55,081 nt of DNA, taken from Caulobacterales bacterium (GTDB taxonomy: Bacteria > Pseudomonadota > Alphaproteobacteria > Caulobacterales > Caulobacteraceae). Made by a program: the position numbers and the translations under genes. Location of the stretch: contig CANJID010000021.1 in NCBI GenBank assembly GCA_947474395.1, positions 1 through 55,081 on the forward strand, in the 5' to 3' direction. Below are positions 24,377 to 32,911 of the stretch, one piece after another. The notes beneath the pieces are model-generated. The model did not search any database, was not told where the DNA came from, and saw only the letters and a program-made list of their open reading frames with translations. Positions within the stretch are counted from its first letter, which is position 1. Every line of letters begins with the position of its first letter.

Positions 24377-26431
24377 CTAGCGGCTCGCCCGCCGCTTCGC
24401 CTTCGCAGGCGGCGCGTTCTCACCCCAGAAGATGGTCACGCCGAGGACGCTCGCCACGACGATGTCCGTCTTCCCGTCTCCATTCAGGTCCCGGACCACC
24501 ATGTTGGAACCCACGCCAGTCCTATTGCTGATCAGCTCCGGAACGAACTCCGCCCCTCCGGGCGCCGAACGGTTGCGACGCGTCTTGTAGACGTACAGCA
24601 CCGGCGGACCGTAAGGGTCCGGACCGGAATAGTTCTCCACGTGCGACCAGTAGCGCTTTCCCGTGATGAGGTCGGTGACCCCGTCGTGGTCGAGGTCGGC
24701 GCAGGCCCCGCCGTGCAGCTCGGAAAAAGTGACGTCGCCGGCGTTCTTGGTGCTGAAGTCGCCCATGATCGGGTGCTCCGTGAAGGCGCCGTCCACCATC
24801 TGCTCAAACCAGGAGAGGCCCCATCCGTGCCCCTCCAGGCTGGTGACCACGTCCGTCCGCCCGTCCCCGTTCACGTCGTAGACGCACATTTCCGCCCCGC
24901 CTCCGCCGAACTTCGCGGCGTGATATTTCCAGGGGCCAGGCGTCCCGGCCGGGGGCTGTTCGAACCACCCCGCGGGGACCGTCAGATCGAGGCGCCCGTC
25001 CCGATTGACGTCGCCGACGCCGAGGCCGTGGGTCGCCACGGACACGCCTTGCGAGATCGGATGAACGACCCATCTCCCGGTCGGGTTGGCCGGATCCGGC
25101 TTGGCGTAGACGTAGCCGCCGGTGCCGCCGAAGATAAGCTCGGGACGGCTGTCGCCGTCGATATCCTTGAACAGCGCGAGCTCGGTGAGAACACTGACCA
25201 CGTCGTACCTGGTCCAGCGCCGCGAGTCGGTCTTGGGATTGACGTACAGCGCGCCGCCGACGGGCGAGATGCGCAGCACGTCCGGCCAGCCGTCCCCGGT
25301 GAAGTCGGAGACAATCTGCATGCGCGAAGCGACCGGGGCCACTGTGCCCGGGTTCAGCGTTTCGGAGGGATAGATCTCCCTGGCCTTTGCAAAGTCCGGG
25401 CCAAGATAGACGAACGGGCCCGAGACGATGTCCAGCTTTCCATCGCGATTGGCGTCAGCGACGTCCACCCCATAGCTGTATGAGAACGGCGTCACCTGCT
25501 GAGTGCGATAGCCCTTGGCGAGGTGCTCCGGCCCCCATCCCTTAGTCCGAAGGTCCTTGTAGTCGACGGGCCGGAAGCGCGCCTCTCCGGAGCCGACATA
25601 GAGCGCCACCGGACCGAAGCCGGTCGCTGCATCGGCCGTGTCGCCGAGAGGAAGCTCAATGCCGTTCAGTTTACCCTGGAGAATGTCGGCGTCGACGATC
25701 ATCTCGACTTCGTTCCATTCGCCGACCTTGACCGTGGCCACCGGCCGCCTCGGGCCGGCGGCGCCAGGGTTAGGACGCGCGGCCGCGCCAGCTGGCGGCG
25801 CGCCCCCTCCCGGCCCAGCGGCTGGAGCCGGAGCGCGGGCTGGACCGCCCGCCCCTGGGCCGGCGGCTACCGGAGGCGCTGCCGGCGCGCCTCCTGGCGC
25901 CCCTCCTGGCCCCGCGCCAAGTCCTGCGGCCTGCGCCGCCCGCGCGGCCGCGCCGGGCGCCTGGACGTTGTCCGCGGTGATCGAGGCGAAGCGCCTGTTG
26001 TTCGGGACGCTCTTCAAAGGCTCCCGCGTCAGCTCCTTGCCGTTCCGGTCAAGCGTGACCCGGTAAAGCCCTGTGTCGCCTGGCGCGAGGGACACCAGCA
26101 CTCCGCTTATCCCAGAGGCCGTCTCCTCGGCTCGTAGCATGAGGCCCGCAGTGCATTGGGAGGCGCAACGGAACGCAGTCGCGACCTGAACGTCCTGCAA
26201 CGAGGAGCCGAGCAGCAGAAGCCCCCCGCCGGGGGCGCGGGCCGTACCCACGATCTCGCCACCTTCAAACTTCCAATCGGCCTGCCCGAGCGATCGCGAC
26301 TGGGCCTGCGAGATCCCGAGTTGGCCATCGGGGTGGAAGTCGTGCGGCGCAGCCGACCCGGAGGTGGCGCCGGCCAAACCGGCGGCCACTGCCGCGGCCG
26401 TTGTCAAAATGGCCTTTAAAGGGCGAACCAC
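24377..26431 (-). CDS. Exported DUF1080-like / FG-GAP (VCBS) repeat protein
   Basis: About 684 residues from the GTG at 26431, which follows GGAGG by 5 bases. A signal peptide (AAAVAAGLAGATSGSAA) is followed by a jelly-roll domain resembling DUF1080 (3-keto-disaccharide hydrolase). It begins near DWKFEGGEIVG and ends with WNEVEMIVDADILQGKLNG and GPVALYVGSGEARFRPV. An Ala/Pro/Gly-rich stretch of about 75 residues (near 157-231) splits this domain. The rest is an FG-GAP propeller with seven calcium-type D-x-D-G-D loops such as DVNGDGRTDVV and DLNGDGKTDIV. A periplasmic or surface carbohydrate-binding or keto-glycoside-cleaving role is inferred. Confidence 0.8.
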   Translation of the reverse strand: MVRPLKAILTTAAAVAAGLAGATSGSAAPHDFHPDGQLGISQAQSRSLGQADWKFEGGEIVGTARAPGGGLLLLGSSLQDVQVATAFRCASQCTAGLMLRAEETASGISGVLVSLAPGDTGLYRVTLDRNGKELTREPLKSVPNNRRFASITADNVQAPGAAARAAQAAGLGAGPGGAPGGAPAAPPVAAGPGAGGPARAPAPAAGPGGGAPPAGAAARPNPGAAGPRRPVATVKVGEWNEVEMIVDADILQGKLNGIELPLGDTADAATGFGPVALYVGSGEARFRPVDYKDLRTKGWGPEHLAKGYRTQQVTPFSYSYGVDVADANRDGKLDIVSGPFVYLGPDFAKAREIYPSETLNPGTVAPVASRMQIVSDFTGDGWPDVLRISPVGGALYVNPKTDSRRWTRYDVVSVLTELALFKDIDGDSRPELIFGGTGGYVYAKPDPANPTGRWVVHPISQGVSVATHGLGVGDVNRDGRLDLTVPAGWFEQPPAGTPGPWKYHAAKFGGGGAEMCVYDVNGDGRTDVVTSLEGHGWGLSWFEQMVDGAFTEHPIMGDFSTKNAGDVTFSELHGGACADLDHDGVTDLITGKRYWSHVENYSGPDPYGPPVLYVYKTRRNRSAPGGAEFVPELISNRTGVGSNMVVRDLNGDGKTDIVVASVLGVTIFWGENAPPAKAKRRASR

Positions 26432-26537
26432 GGTCACCTCCAATTCGGGTCGAATGAAAGTCCTACACCTCTTGCGCCAATCGTGTGGCGATGTCGCTCA
26501 GGCGGAGGACTCAAATGGTGAGCAATTGAACCAGACT

Positions 26538-26571
26538 AGCCAAGATTGGCTCTCGAATGGACCGTTTGGTC
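26538..26571. promoter_or_regulatory. Two palindromes upstream of the FG-GAP gene
   Basis: The 303-base gap at 26432-26734 contains AGCCAA-GA-TTGGCT (26538-26551) and GACC-GTTT-GGTC (26560-26571). They are about 110-140 bases upstream of the FG-GAP gene start. Both share the CCA/TGG core of the other candidate operators. The remainder of this gap shows no gene that I can support. Confidence 0.4.
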
Positions 26572-26734
26572 AAGCGGTATTCCGGCCGGCCTCAGGCGTC
26601 AACGCCGCCCGATATGGTTCGTAGCGACGCGCTGCGGATCGGCGCGTGCATGGCCGACGGCGAGACCGCCGCCTTTCCACCCATGCACGCGCCGAACAAC
26701 AGCGGCAGCCAGGAGCGTCTGCTCCCGACGCTCG

Positions 26735-29587
26735 TCAGTACTTAAAGCGGAGGCCGACCTTGTAGCTCCGCCCCATCAGGTCGTAGTAGGCGGTACCGTT
26801 CATCGGGGGCGGCGGATCCTTGTCGAACACGTTGTCGAGGTTCGCAAACACCTCCCAGCGCCGCGACTTGTCGACGACGTACTTCACGCCGAGATCAAGA
26901 TACGCCACCGCAGGTACGTGATTGTTGTTGATGCTGGTGGTCAAGGTGGGGTCATACCCGGTCTCGCCCGGCGCGTATTGCCCGTTGTTCTGGGTGCCGG
27001 CGCTGATGAAGCGGACGTTCCCGTTCAGCTGGAACCGGTCGAGATCATAGACGAAGGAGGTATTGATCACCCAGTTGGGCACGCCTCCACCGAAGTCCTG
27101 ACCCACGCGGTTGATGCCGTTGGGGAACAGGGTCGACACGTCGGTCGACGACTTGGACGAGAGGCCGTGCGTGGCCAGGAAGTTCAGCGAGAGGACCCCC
27201 CGCAGACCGCTGGAGAGATCCGCAAGCGGCTGGCGATAGGCAGCCTGCAGGTCGATCCCGCGCGTCCTGATGCTCGCCACGTTGGCGTTGACGCCCTTGA
27301 TACCCGTGATCTGGCCGGCGACCGGGTCGTTGTTCGCGAAGCTGATCAGCGAACACCACGCATTACCCGTGTAAAGGCCGCCGACGAAGCAGTTCGCAAG
27401 CACGCCCGCGGTGCCGGTCGACGTGATCGCGTCATGGATGCTGATATCGTAGTAGTCGACCGAGAGGCGAAGGTTCCTGAAGAATTGGGGATTGTAGGAC
27501 AACCCGATGGTTTGGGTGGTGGCCTTCTCCGGCTTCAGGTCGGGATTGCCGCCGGTGAAAAATGCCGCGGCATTGGTCGGCCGCGCGACCCCTGGACGGG
27601 GATCTGCCGGCAGTGGCAGGGACGGCGTCTGCGGCGCGAACAGCTCGATCAGGTTCGGCGCGCGAATGTCGCGCGACCGGGTCGCGCGGAACAGCACCCC
27701 TTCGACTGGCTCCCAGGTGAGGCCGGCCTTCCACGTCTTGACGCTTCCGGACGTGCTGTAGTCGGTGATGCGCACCGCACCGTTGAAGTTCAAGGACTTT
27801 GCGAAGGGGCTGTCCTTCAGCAGCGGCACGACGGTTTCGCCGTAGGCTTCCTTGACCGTCTGCTTGGTCCGGGGAAGGTAGCTGCCGCCCGCGGTCAGCC
27901 AGGAGCCGGACACGAGCGAGAGCGGGTCCGCGTTGGCCTTGTAGGCCTCCTTGCGGAACTCGCCCCCGAAGGCGACCGAGACGGGCCCTGCCCAGGTCGA
28001 GAACGGCTCGCCCTGGATGTTTGCGGTCAGGTCATCCATCCGCGTCCTGGTTTGGCCGGTCGCGGTCCCGATAATGTAGCTTTGCGCCGCCGCGGAAACC
28101 GTCGGCTTACCGAGGATGTTGACCGGGACGCAGCCCGCGGCGCGAGCGGTCGCGCTTCGGCAGACGATCTGCCCACCGAGATTGACCGCGTCCAGGGCGT
28201 TCCGGAAATTGTTCTGGTTGAAGTTGTTGGTGATCGTCGTGTCGATCTTGGTGGCGCCGTAAATGTACCCCAGGTCCCATTTCCACGATCCGCCCAGGTC
28301 CCCCTCCAGCCCCGTCTGGATGCGGATCAGCTCGTTCTCGAGCTTCCGCTGGTTAGGCCCGAAGTAACCACCGGCGTAACCTAGGGAAATACCGGCGGCC
28401 GGGACCTGCGCGAGCTGCGCCGGCGTAAGCGCCTGCTGCAGGTAAGCGTTGTCCGCGGCGATCGGCAGGGCCGCGCCCGCACCGGCGCCATCGCGGCGGA
28501 TGAGGATGAAGCCGTTCGATTCCACCTTCGAGTAGAGCGGCGCCACGAAGGCGGAGATGTGGTCGGTGATGTCGAACGTGACCTTGGACATGACGTTGAA
28601 ACGCTTTACCGGCGGCCGCAGTTGTTGCGCGTTGAAATTGACGATGCCGTTGGCCTTGTTCGCCGCCACCGCAGCATCGCTGAAGGCGTCAAAACTGGTG
28701 GTGAGATTGCCAATGCCGCGGGCGAAGGTCACCGTGGTCGCCCCGCCGCTGGCCGTCGGCACGAAGGCCAGTCCTTGCAGCGGACCGGCGGTCTGGATCA
28801 CACCGCCCCAGCTGGCGGAGCCGTACAGGTTCGAGTTCGGCAGGATCAGGGTGAAGGGCGTACCGGCCGGCCGGGTCGGGAAGTTGCCAGTGGCCCAGAA
28901 CTCTTGGCCCCACGGGCGCCGGAGGTTGTAGAACGCGGTACCGGTGTTCTTGTCGTATTCTGCGCCAACGACGATGTGCCCGCGCCCGCCGGCGAAGGCC
29001 GTCCCGGCCGCGATCGCAGCGAGGGTATCCTTGACGTCGCTATAACGGGTCGCCCCGTACTGCACCCTTCCCTTCACGCCGTTCAGGCGGTCGTCCACCA
29101 TGAAGTTGACCACCCCCGACACAGCGTCGGAACCGTACGCCGCGGACGCCCCGCCTGTAACGATGTCGGAACTGCCGATCATGATCGTGGGTATCGTGTT
29201 GAGGTCCGTGGTTCCGTTGCCGCCGGTCGCCGGCATCCGGCCGCGATCGAGCAGGACCAAGGTCCGGCCGGCGCCGAGCCCGCGCAGATCGGCCAGGTAC
29301 TGGCCGGTGTTCCCGATCCCCCCGGCGGCGGGGCTGGTGGACGCCTTAAAGGCCGGCACGGTGCGCAGAATGTCGCCGATGTTGACGATCGCCCGCTGCT
29401 CCATGAATTGCTGCCCGACCACCGTGGTCGGCGTCGGCGCGGTAAATCCGCTCCGCTCGATCCGGGAGGAGGTCACGACAACCTCCTGGACCTGGGTCGC
29501 GTCATCGGCGGATGGCGTCTGCGCCGCCGCCGAAACGGCTGTGGCCAATGTCGCCACACCTGCCAGTAGGATCATCTTGTAGGACAT
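26735..29587 (-). CDS. TonB-dependent outer-membrane receptor
   Basis: A 950-residue receptor that takes up a substrate across the outer membrane using TonB energy. The signal peptide MSYKMILLAGVATLATAVSA ends near AAQ. A TonB-box-like VQEVVVTSSRIERSG, a plug domain (GDILRTVPAF, LADLRGLGAGRTLVLLD, SDIVTGGASAAYGSDAVSGV) and a beta-barrel follow. The barrel ends in RSYKVGLRFKY with the expected C-terminal aromatic residue. The ATG at 29587 follows GAGGGGA; the longer frame has an unrelated N terminus. It is the only TonB receptor in the window and the likely importer for this catabolic block. Confidence 0.95.
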   Translation of the reverse strand: MSYKMILLAGVATLATAVSAAAQTPSADDATQVQEVVVTSSRIERSGFTAPTPTTVVGQQFMEQRAIVNIGDILRTVPAFKASTSPAAGGIGNTGQYLADLRGLGAGRTLVLLDRGRMPATGGNGTTDLNTIPTIMIGSSDIVTGGASAAYGSDAVSGVVNFMVDDRLNGVKGRVQYGATRYSDVKDTLAAIAAGTAFAGGRGHIVVGAEYDKNTGTAFYNLRRPWGQEFWATGNFPTRPAGTPFTLILPNSNLYGSASWGGVIQTAGPLQGLAFVPTASGGATTVTFARGIGNLTTSFDAFSDAAVAANKANGIVNFNAQQLRPPVKRFNVMSKVTFDITDHISAFVAPLYSKVESNGFILIRRDGAGAGAALPIAADNAYLQQALTPAQLAQVPAAGISLGYAGGYFGPNQRKLENELIRIQTGLEGDLGGSWKWDLGYIYGATKIDTTITNNFNQNNFRNALDAVNLGGQIVCRSATARAAGCVPVNILGKPTVSAAAQSYIIGTATGQTRTRMDDLTANIQGEPFSTWAGPVSVAFGGEFRKEAYKANADPLSLVSGSWLTAGGSYLPRTKQTVKEAYGETVVPLLKDSPFAKSLNFNGAVRITDYSTSGSVKTWKAGLTWEPVEGVLFRATRSRDIRAPNLIELFAPQTPSLPLPADPRPGVARPTNAAAFFTGGNPDLKPEKATTQTIGLSYNPQFFRNLRLSVDYYDISIHDAITSTGTAGVLANCFVGGLYTGNAWCSLISFANNDPVAGQITGIKGVNANVASIRTRGIDLQAAYRQPLADLSSGLRGVLSLNFLATHGLSSKSSTDVSTLFPNGINRVGQDFGGGVPNWVINTSFVYDLDRFQLNGNVRFISAGTQNNGQYAPGETGYDPTLTTSINNNHVPAVAYLDLGVKYVVDKSRRWEVFANLDNVFDKDPPPPMNGTAYYDLMGRSYKVGLRFKY

Positions 29588-29658
29588 GTTTCCCCTCTTT
29601 CGACTGTTATGATGGTCGCCTGGCGCGAACGTCGAAGGCGTGAGTGAAGCTTGGCCCG

Positions 29659-29761
29659 CCAAGCACCTTTGGCGGCGGCCGCACCGAAGCGGCGCATTGG
29701 TGTCCAACTCTGTTGCGCCTGAAATCCCATGCTGCGCCATTTGGCGGGCAATTGGCCCGCC
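29659..29761. promoter_or_regulatory. Upstream region of the TonB receptor with TTGG/CCAA boxes
   Basis: The region 72-174 bases before the receptor start holds CCAAGCACCTTTGG (29659-29672), TTGG-TGT-CCAA (29697-29707) and GGCGGGC-AATTG-GCCCGCC (29743-29761). The first two resemble loose operator half-sites. The third is a 7-bp hairpin that could terminate the preceding gene or bind a regulator. There are no genes in this gap. Confidence 0.35.
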
Positions 29762-29878
29762 GTGGGCCCCATCGACTGGCCGAAGCGGAGCTTGGCTCTC
29801 TAATGGGGGTATTCGTCAAGCGTCTTGCGCTAACCGCGCAGCAGGTGCTTAGGCGATTAGGAGTTGAGCGCGGCATGG

Positions 29879-30868
29879 TCAGGTCCGCGCCCGGGCGCGG
29901 TGCGCGGCCAGGATCTCGTCCATCACCCACGCCGTGCGCGCGGCCGATACCCCGGTGCTGAGGCAGGCCCCGACGCCATTGAGTTCGGCCACGATGCTCT
30001 CGATCAGGGGCTGCTGCACGTGGGGGGGATCGCCCACCGGCAGCGCCTCGACTTGCTCACCACGGAAAATTCGAATGGGCGTTGCGGCAGTGGTTGAGAA
30101 TTGGATCCGGCCGCGATCGCCGACGACCTCGTTCATCTCCTCGTCGACATCGGCGTTGTAGCACCACAGTCCCACCCCCTGTACGCCTGAGGCAAAGCTG
30201 TAAGCCGCAGTCACCATGTCCTCGGCGGCGTAGTCGCCTGCCTGGTTCGCCGCGACCCCGTGCACGACCTCAATAGGTCCGAACAGGAAGTCCAGAATGT
30301 CAAAGGTGTGGCAGGCAGCCTCGAAGAAGTAGCCGCCGCCGCTCTTCTCAGGAACGATCCGCCACGGGACAGGCGCGCCGCGCCCGGGAAGAGCAGGTCT
30401 GGCCAGTTGCCGGGACGAGACGGCGAGCACCCGCCCAACCGCGCCCTCCTCGATCAGGGCCTTGACCTTCAGGAACCGCGGCAGAGCACGGCGGTAGTAC
30501 GCGACCCACAGCGGAACACCGGCGGCCTGGCACCCCTTCACCATGTCGAGCGCCTGGGCGTGGGTCATGGCCATGGGCTTCTCGACGTACACCGGCTTGC
30601 CGGCCGCGGCGCATCGCAGCACGTAGTCGCAATGCGTGTCGGTCAGCGTCGCCACATAGATCGCATCGACATCGGGCGCGCGGATGACCTCGTCCGCGTC
30701 GTCGGTGGCGCGCGCCACCCCGTGGCGCCGGGCGAAGTCGGCCGCGAGTTCCCGATTCCGGCGCATGGCCACGACGAGCGACGAGCCGGGCGCCTTGTAG
30801 AAGCCCGGACCGCTTTTGACCTCGGCGACATCGCCACAGCCGATCATGCCCCAACGGATCGTCTTCAT
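29879..30868 (-). CDS. Gfo/Idh/MocA family oxidoreductase
   Basis: A 329-residue NAD(P)-dependent sugar or cyclitol dehydrogenase. The Rossmann motif RWGMIGCGDVAEVKSGPGF is at the N terminus. The family EKP motif is YVEKPMAMTHAQALDMV, and the second-domain active-site stretch is GGYFFEAACHTFDILDFLFG. The ATG at 30868 follows GGAGATCGG; the frame upstream to 31018 is not homologous. The gene is alone on the minus strand, divergent from the carboxylesterase gene. With the DUF1080-like and TIM-barrel proteins it would fit a 3-keto-glycoside route, but myo-inositol or other sugar oxidation is equally possible. Confidence 0.9.
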   Translation of the reverse strand: MKTIRWGMIGCGDVAEVKSGPGFYKAPGSSLVVAMRRNRELAADFARRHGVARATDDADEVIRAPDVDAIYVATLTDTHCDYVLRCAAAGKPVYVEKPMAMTHAQALDMVKGCQAAGVPLWVAYYRRALPRFLKVKALIEEGAVGRVLAVSSRQLARPALPGRGAPVPWRIVPEKSGGGYFFEAACHTFDILDFLFGPIEVVHGVAANQAGDYAAEDMVTAAYSFASGVQGVGLWCYNADVDEEMNEVVGDRGRIQFSTTAATPIRIFRGEQVEALPVGDPPHVQQPLIESIVAELNGVGACLSTGVSAARTAWVMDEILAAHRARART

Positions 30869-31051
30869 CCGATCTCCAAGTCGAGCCTTCCGCCTCATCG
30901 TTGCGACGCGGCCCGCGTCAACGCGCCTGCGACCCGGGTTCGGCTCGGCGTCGCTCCGTTCGATCCCACGCGGCGGCCGCGAGCATGGCTTGCCAATGCA
31001 GCGCTGGCCCCTCTGCAACGAACGCCTCCCCGCGGCTGTCTGACCGTCTAG

Positions 31052-31062
31052 TGGTCTTGCCA
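31052..31062. promoter_or_regulatory. Near-palindromic operator upstream of the Gfo/Idh gene
   Basis: TGGT-CTT-GCCA differs by one base from the perfect site at 15159-15169 (TGGT-CTT-ACCA). It lies about 185 bases before the Gfo/Idh start in the 357-base divergent gap, so the two sites in this gap may control genes on both sides. Confidence 0.4.
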
Positions 31063-31167
31063 GTTAACGCGTACATCGCAAACTCCCTTGCGGGTGTCCA
31101 GACCATTTTTGCCTCTTCTCGGCTCGGCGGCCATGCCGGACGCCGCGATTCCTGCTGACCCGGCCGC

Positions 31168-31206
31168 TTGACATGGAAATTGACCCCTGTGAATGTGGTC
31201 AAACCA
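31168..31206 (+). promoter_or_regulatory. Promoter with overlapping GntR-type operator
   Basis: TTGACA at 31168-31173 fits a -35 box. The palindrome TGGT-CAA-ACCA at 31196-31206 falls where the -10 region and start point would be, 20 bases before the carboxylesterase ATG. A repressor bound there would block transcription. The flank GAATGTGGTC is shared with the site before the PQQ operon at 15154-15163. The rest of the gap 30869-31225 holds the second site at 31052 and no gene. Confidence 0.5.
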
Positions 31207-31225
31207 ATGGACCTGGGAGAGGGCG

Positions 31226-32872
31226 ATGCGCAGAACCCGCGATGGGCTGGGATTCATCGCCGGATGCGCCGCGGCGCTGTCCCTTATGGCTGCGCCTGCA
31301 TCAAGTCAGACCGGGCGCGGCGCAACCTCTGGCCAATTGGTCCGGGTGGACAGCGGCGCAATCCTCGGGAAGCGGCTCCCGTCCGGCGTTCGCGCCTTCC
31401 TCGGCATTCCATACGTTGCTCCGCCGGTGCGCCAGCTCCGCTGGCGCGAGCCTCAGCCGGTCAAGGCCTGGAGCGGGGTCTTCAACGCCGACCGGTTCTC
31501 GCCGGAGTGTCTCCAGGGCTTACGGAACAGGAACGGCAACCAGTTCTTCGGTGAGGAGGCCACCAGCGAGGATTGCCTGTATCTGAACGTCTGGGCCCCC
31601 GCCACGGCGCGAAAGGCGCCGGTCGTGGTCTTCATATACGGCGGAGCGTTCAATATCGGCTCTGCCGCCATGCCGATCTATGGCGGCGAGGGCGTGGCGA
31701 AGCGGGGGGCTGTCTTCGTCAACTTCAACTACCGGCTGGGTCCGTTCGGCTTTATGGCGCATCCGGCGCTGACGGCCGAATCGGCGGGTCATGCCTCAGG
31801 CAATTACGCCTTGCTGGACCAGATCGCCGCTCTCAAGTGGGTCCAGCGGAACATCGAGAAGTTCGGCGGGGACCCGAACAACGTGACCATTGCGGGTCAA
31901 TCAGCGGGCGGCGCCTCGGTTTCTCTGCTTCAGGCCAGTCCGCTGGCCCAGGGCCTGTTCCAGCGGGTCATTTCGATGAGCGGCAACAGCGTCTCCCCGG
32001 GCTTCATGGGGGGGGCGGTCACGCGCGCTCAAGCCGAGGCCGACGGCGTGGCGTTCCAGAGCGCTCTGGGAGCTTCCGACATCGGGCAGATGAGGGCTCT
32101 CGGTGGAGACAGGATCCTGACGGGTCGTCCCCGCGGTGTCGGCCTGGGTTGGGGACCGATCATAGACGGCTATGTCCTTCCCGCGGCGGCCGCCGACGTC
32201 TTTGCGGGCAAGAGGCAGAACGATGTGCCGCTCATGGTGGGCTTTACCAGCGACGAGAGCTTCAACCCGCTGGCAGACGCCAAGTCGATAGCCGACTACC
32301 AGGCTCGGGCGAGGCGCGCGTTCGGGGATCGTGCGGACGAGCTTCTGAGACTTTATCCAGCGGCGACTGACGCCGATGCGGCAAGGGCTTCCCGTGAAGC
32401 CGCCCGCGACGCTTCGGTCGCGCTGGCGACCCGTGATTACGCTCGGGCCCAGGTGACGGCGGGGCGGTCGCCCGCGTTCGTCTACTTCTTCTCGAAGGCG
32501 CATCGGTACCCGCCGGGGGTGGTGCTTTCAGACCTCGACCCGGCCACGGCCGGCGCTTACCACACCAGCGAGGTTCCGTTCTGGTTCGACGCGATCGACG
32601 CGTTCAACAAGATTCGGCCAACCCGCGCCTGGACGGCCGGCGACCACGCCTTGGTCGACAGGATGGCCGCCACCCTCATCTCGTTCGCGAGAGCGGGCCG
32701 GCCGACCGTCCCCGGCGGCGTCGCCTGGCCGGCGTACGATCCGCAGCAGGAACGGATCGTCGAATTCGGGGACCAGGTGCGCGTGATTTCCTGGCCCAAT
32801 CGCGAGAAGCTCGACTTCTTCCGCGCCGCGTCGCCCCAAAGGCCGGCGGTGTCGGGGGAAGTCAGAGACTAG
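31226..32872 (+). CDS. Exported type B carboxylesterase
   Basis: A 548-residue carboxylesterase/lipase of the type B (para-nitrobenzyl or cholinesterase-like) family. It hydrolyses ester bonds, here probably outside the cytoplasm, because the N terminus is a signal peptide (FIAGCAAALSLMAAPASSQ). Motifs are FLGIPYVAPPV, SEDCLYLNVW, the oxyanion loop VVFIYGGAFNIG and the nucleophile Ser226 in GQSAGGASVS. The ATG at 31226 was chosen over 31193 because GGGAGAGGG precedes it and the signal peptide starts there. It leads a two-gene plus-strand unit with the creatininase-like gene. Confidence 0.92.
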   Translation: MRRTRDGLGFIAGCAAALSLMAAPASSQTGRGATSGQLVRVDSGAILGKRLPSGVRAFLGIPYVAPPVRQLRWREPQPVKAWSGVFNADRFSPECLQGLRNRNGNQFFGEEATSEDCLYLNVWAPATARKAPVVVFIYGGAFNIGSAAMPIYGGEGVAKRGAVFVNFNYRLGPFGFMAHPALTAESAGHASGNYALLDQIAALKWVQRNIEKFGGDPNNVTIAGQSAGGASVSLLQASPLAQGLFQRVISMSGNSVSPGFMGGAVTRAQAEADGVAFQSALGASDIGQMRALGGDRILTGRPRGVGLGWGPIIDGYVLPAAAADVFAGKRQNDVPLMVGFTSDESFNPLADAKSIADYQARARRAFGDRADELLRLYPAATDADAARASREAARDASVALATRDYARAQVTAGRSPAFVYFFSKAHRYPPGVVLSDLDPATAGAYHTSEVPFWFDAIDAFNKIRPTRAWTAGDHALVDRMAATLISFARAGRPTVPGGVAWPAYDPQQERIVEFGDQVRVISWPNREKLDFFRAASPQRPAVSGEVRD

Positions 32873-32911
32873 GCAACGTGCGGCGCATTGGCCGCGCATT
32901 CGAGAAGGTGG

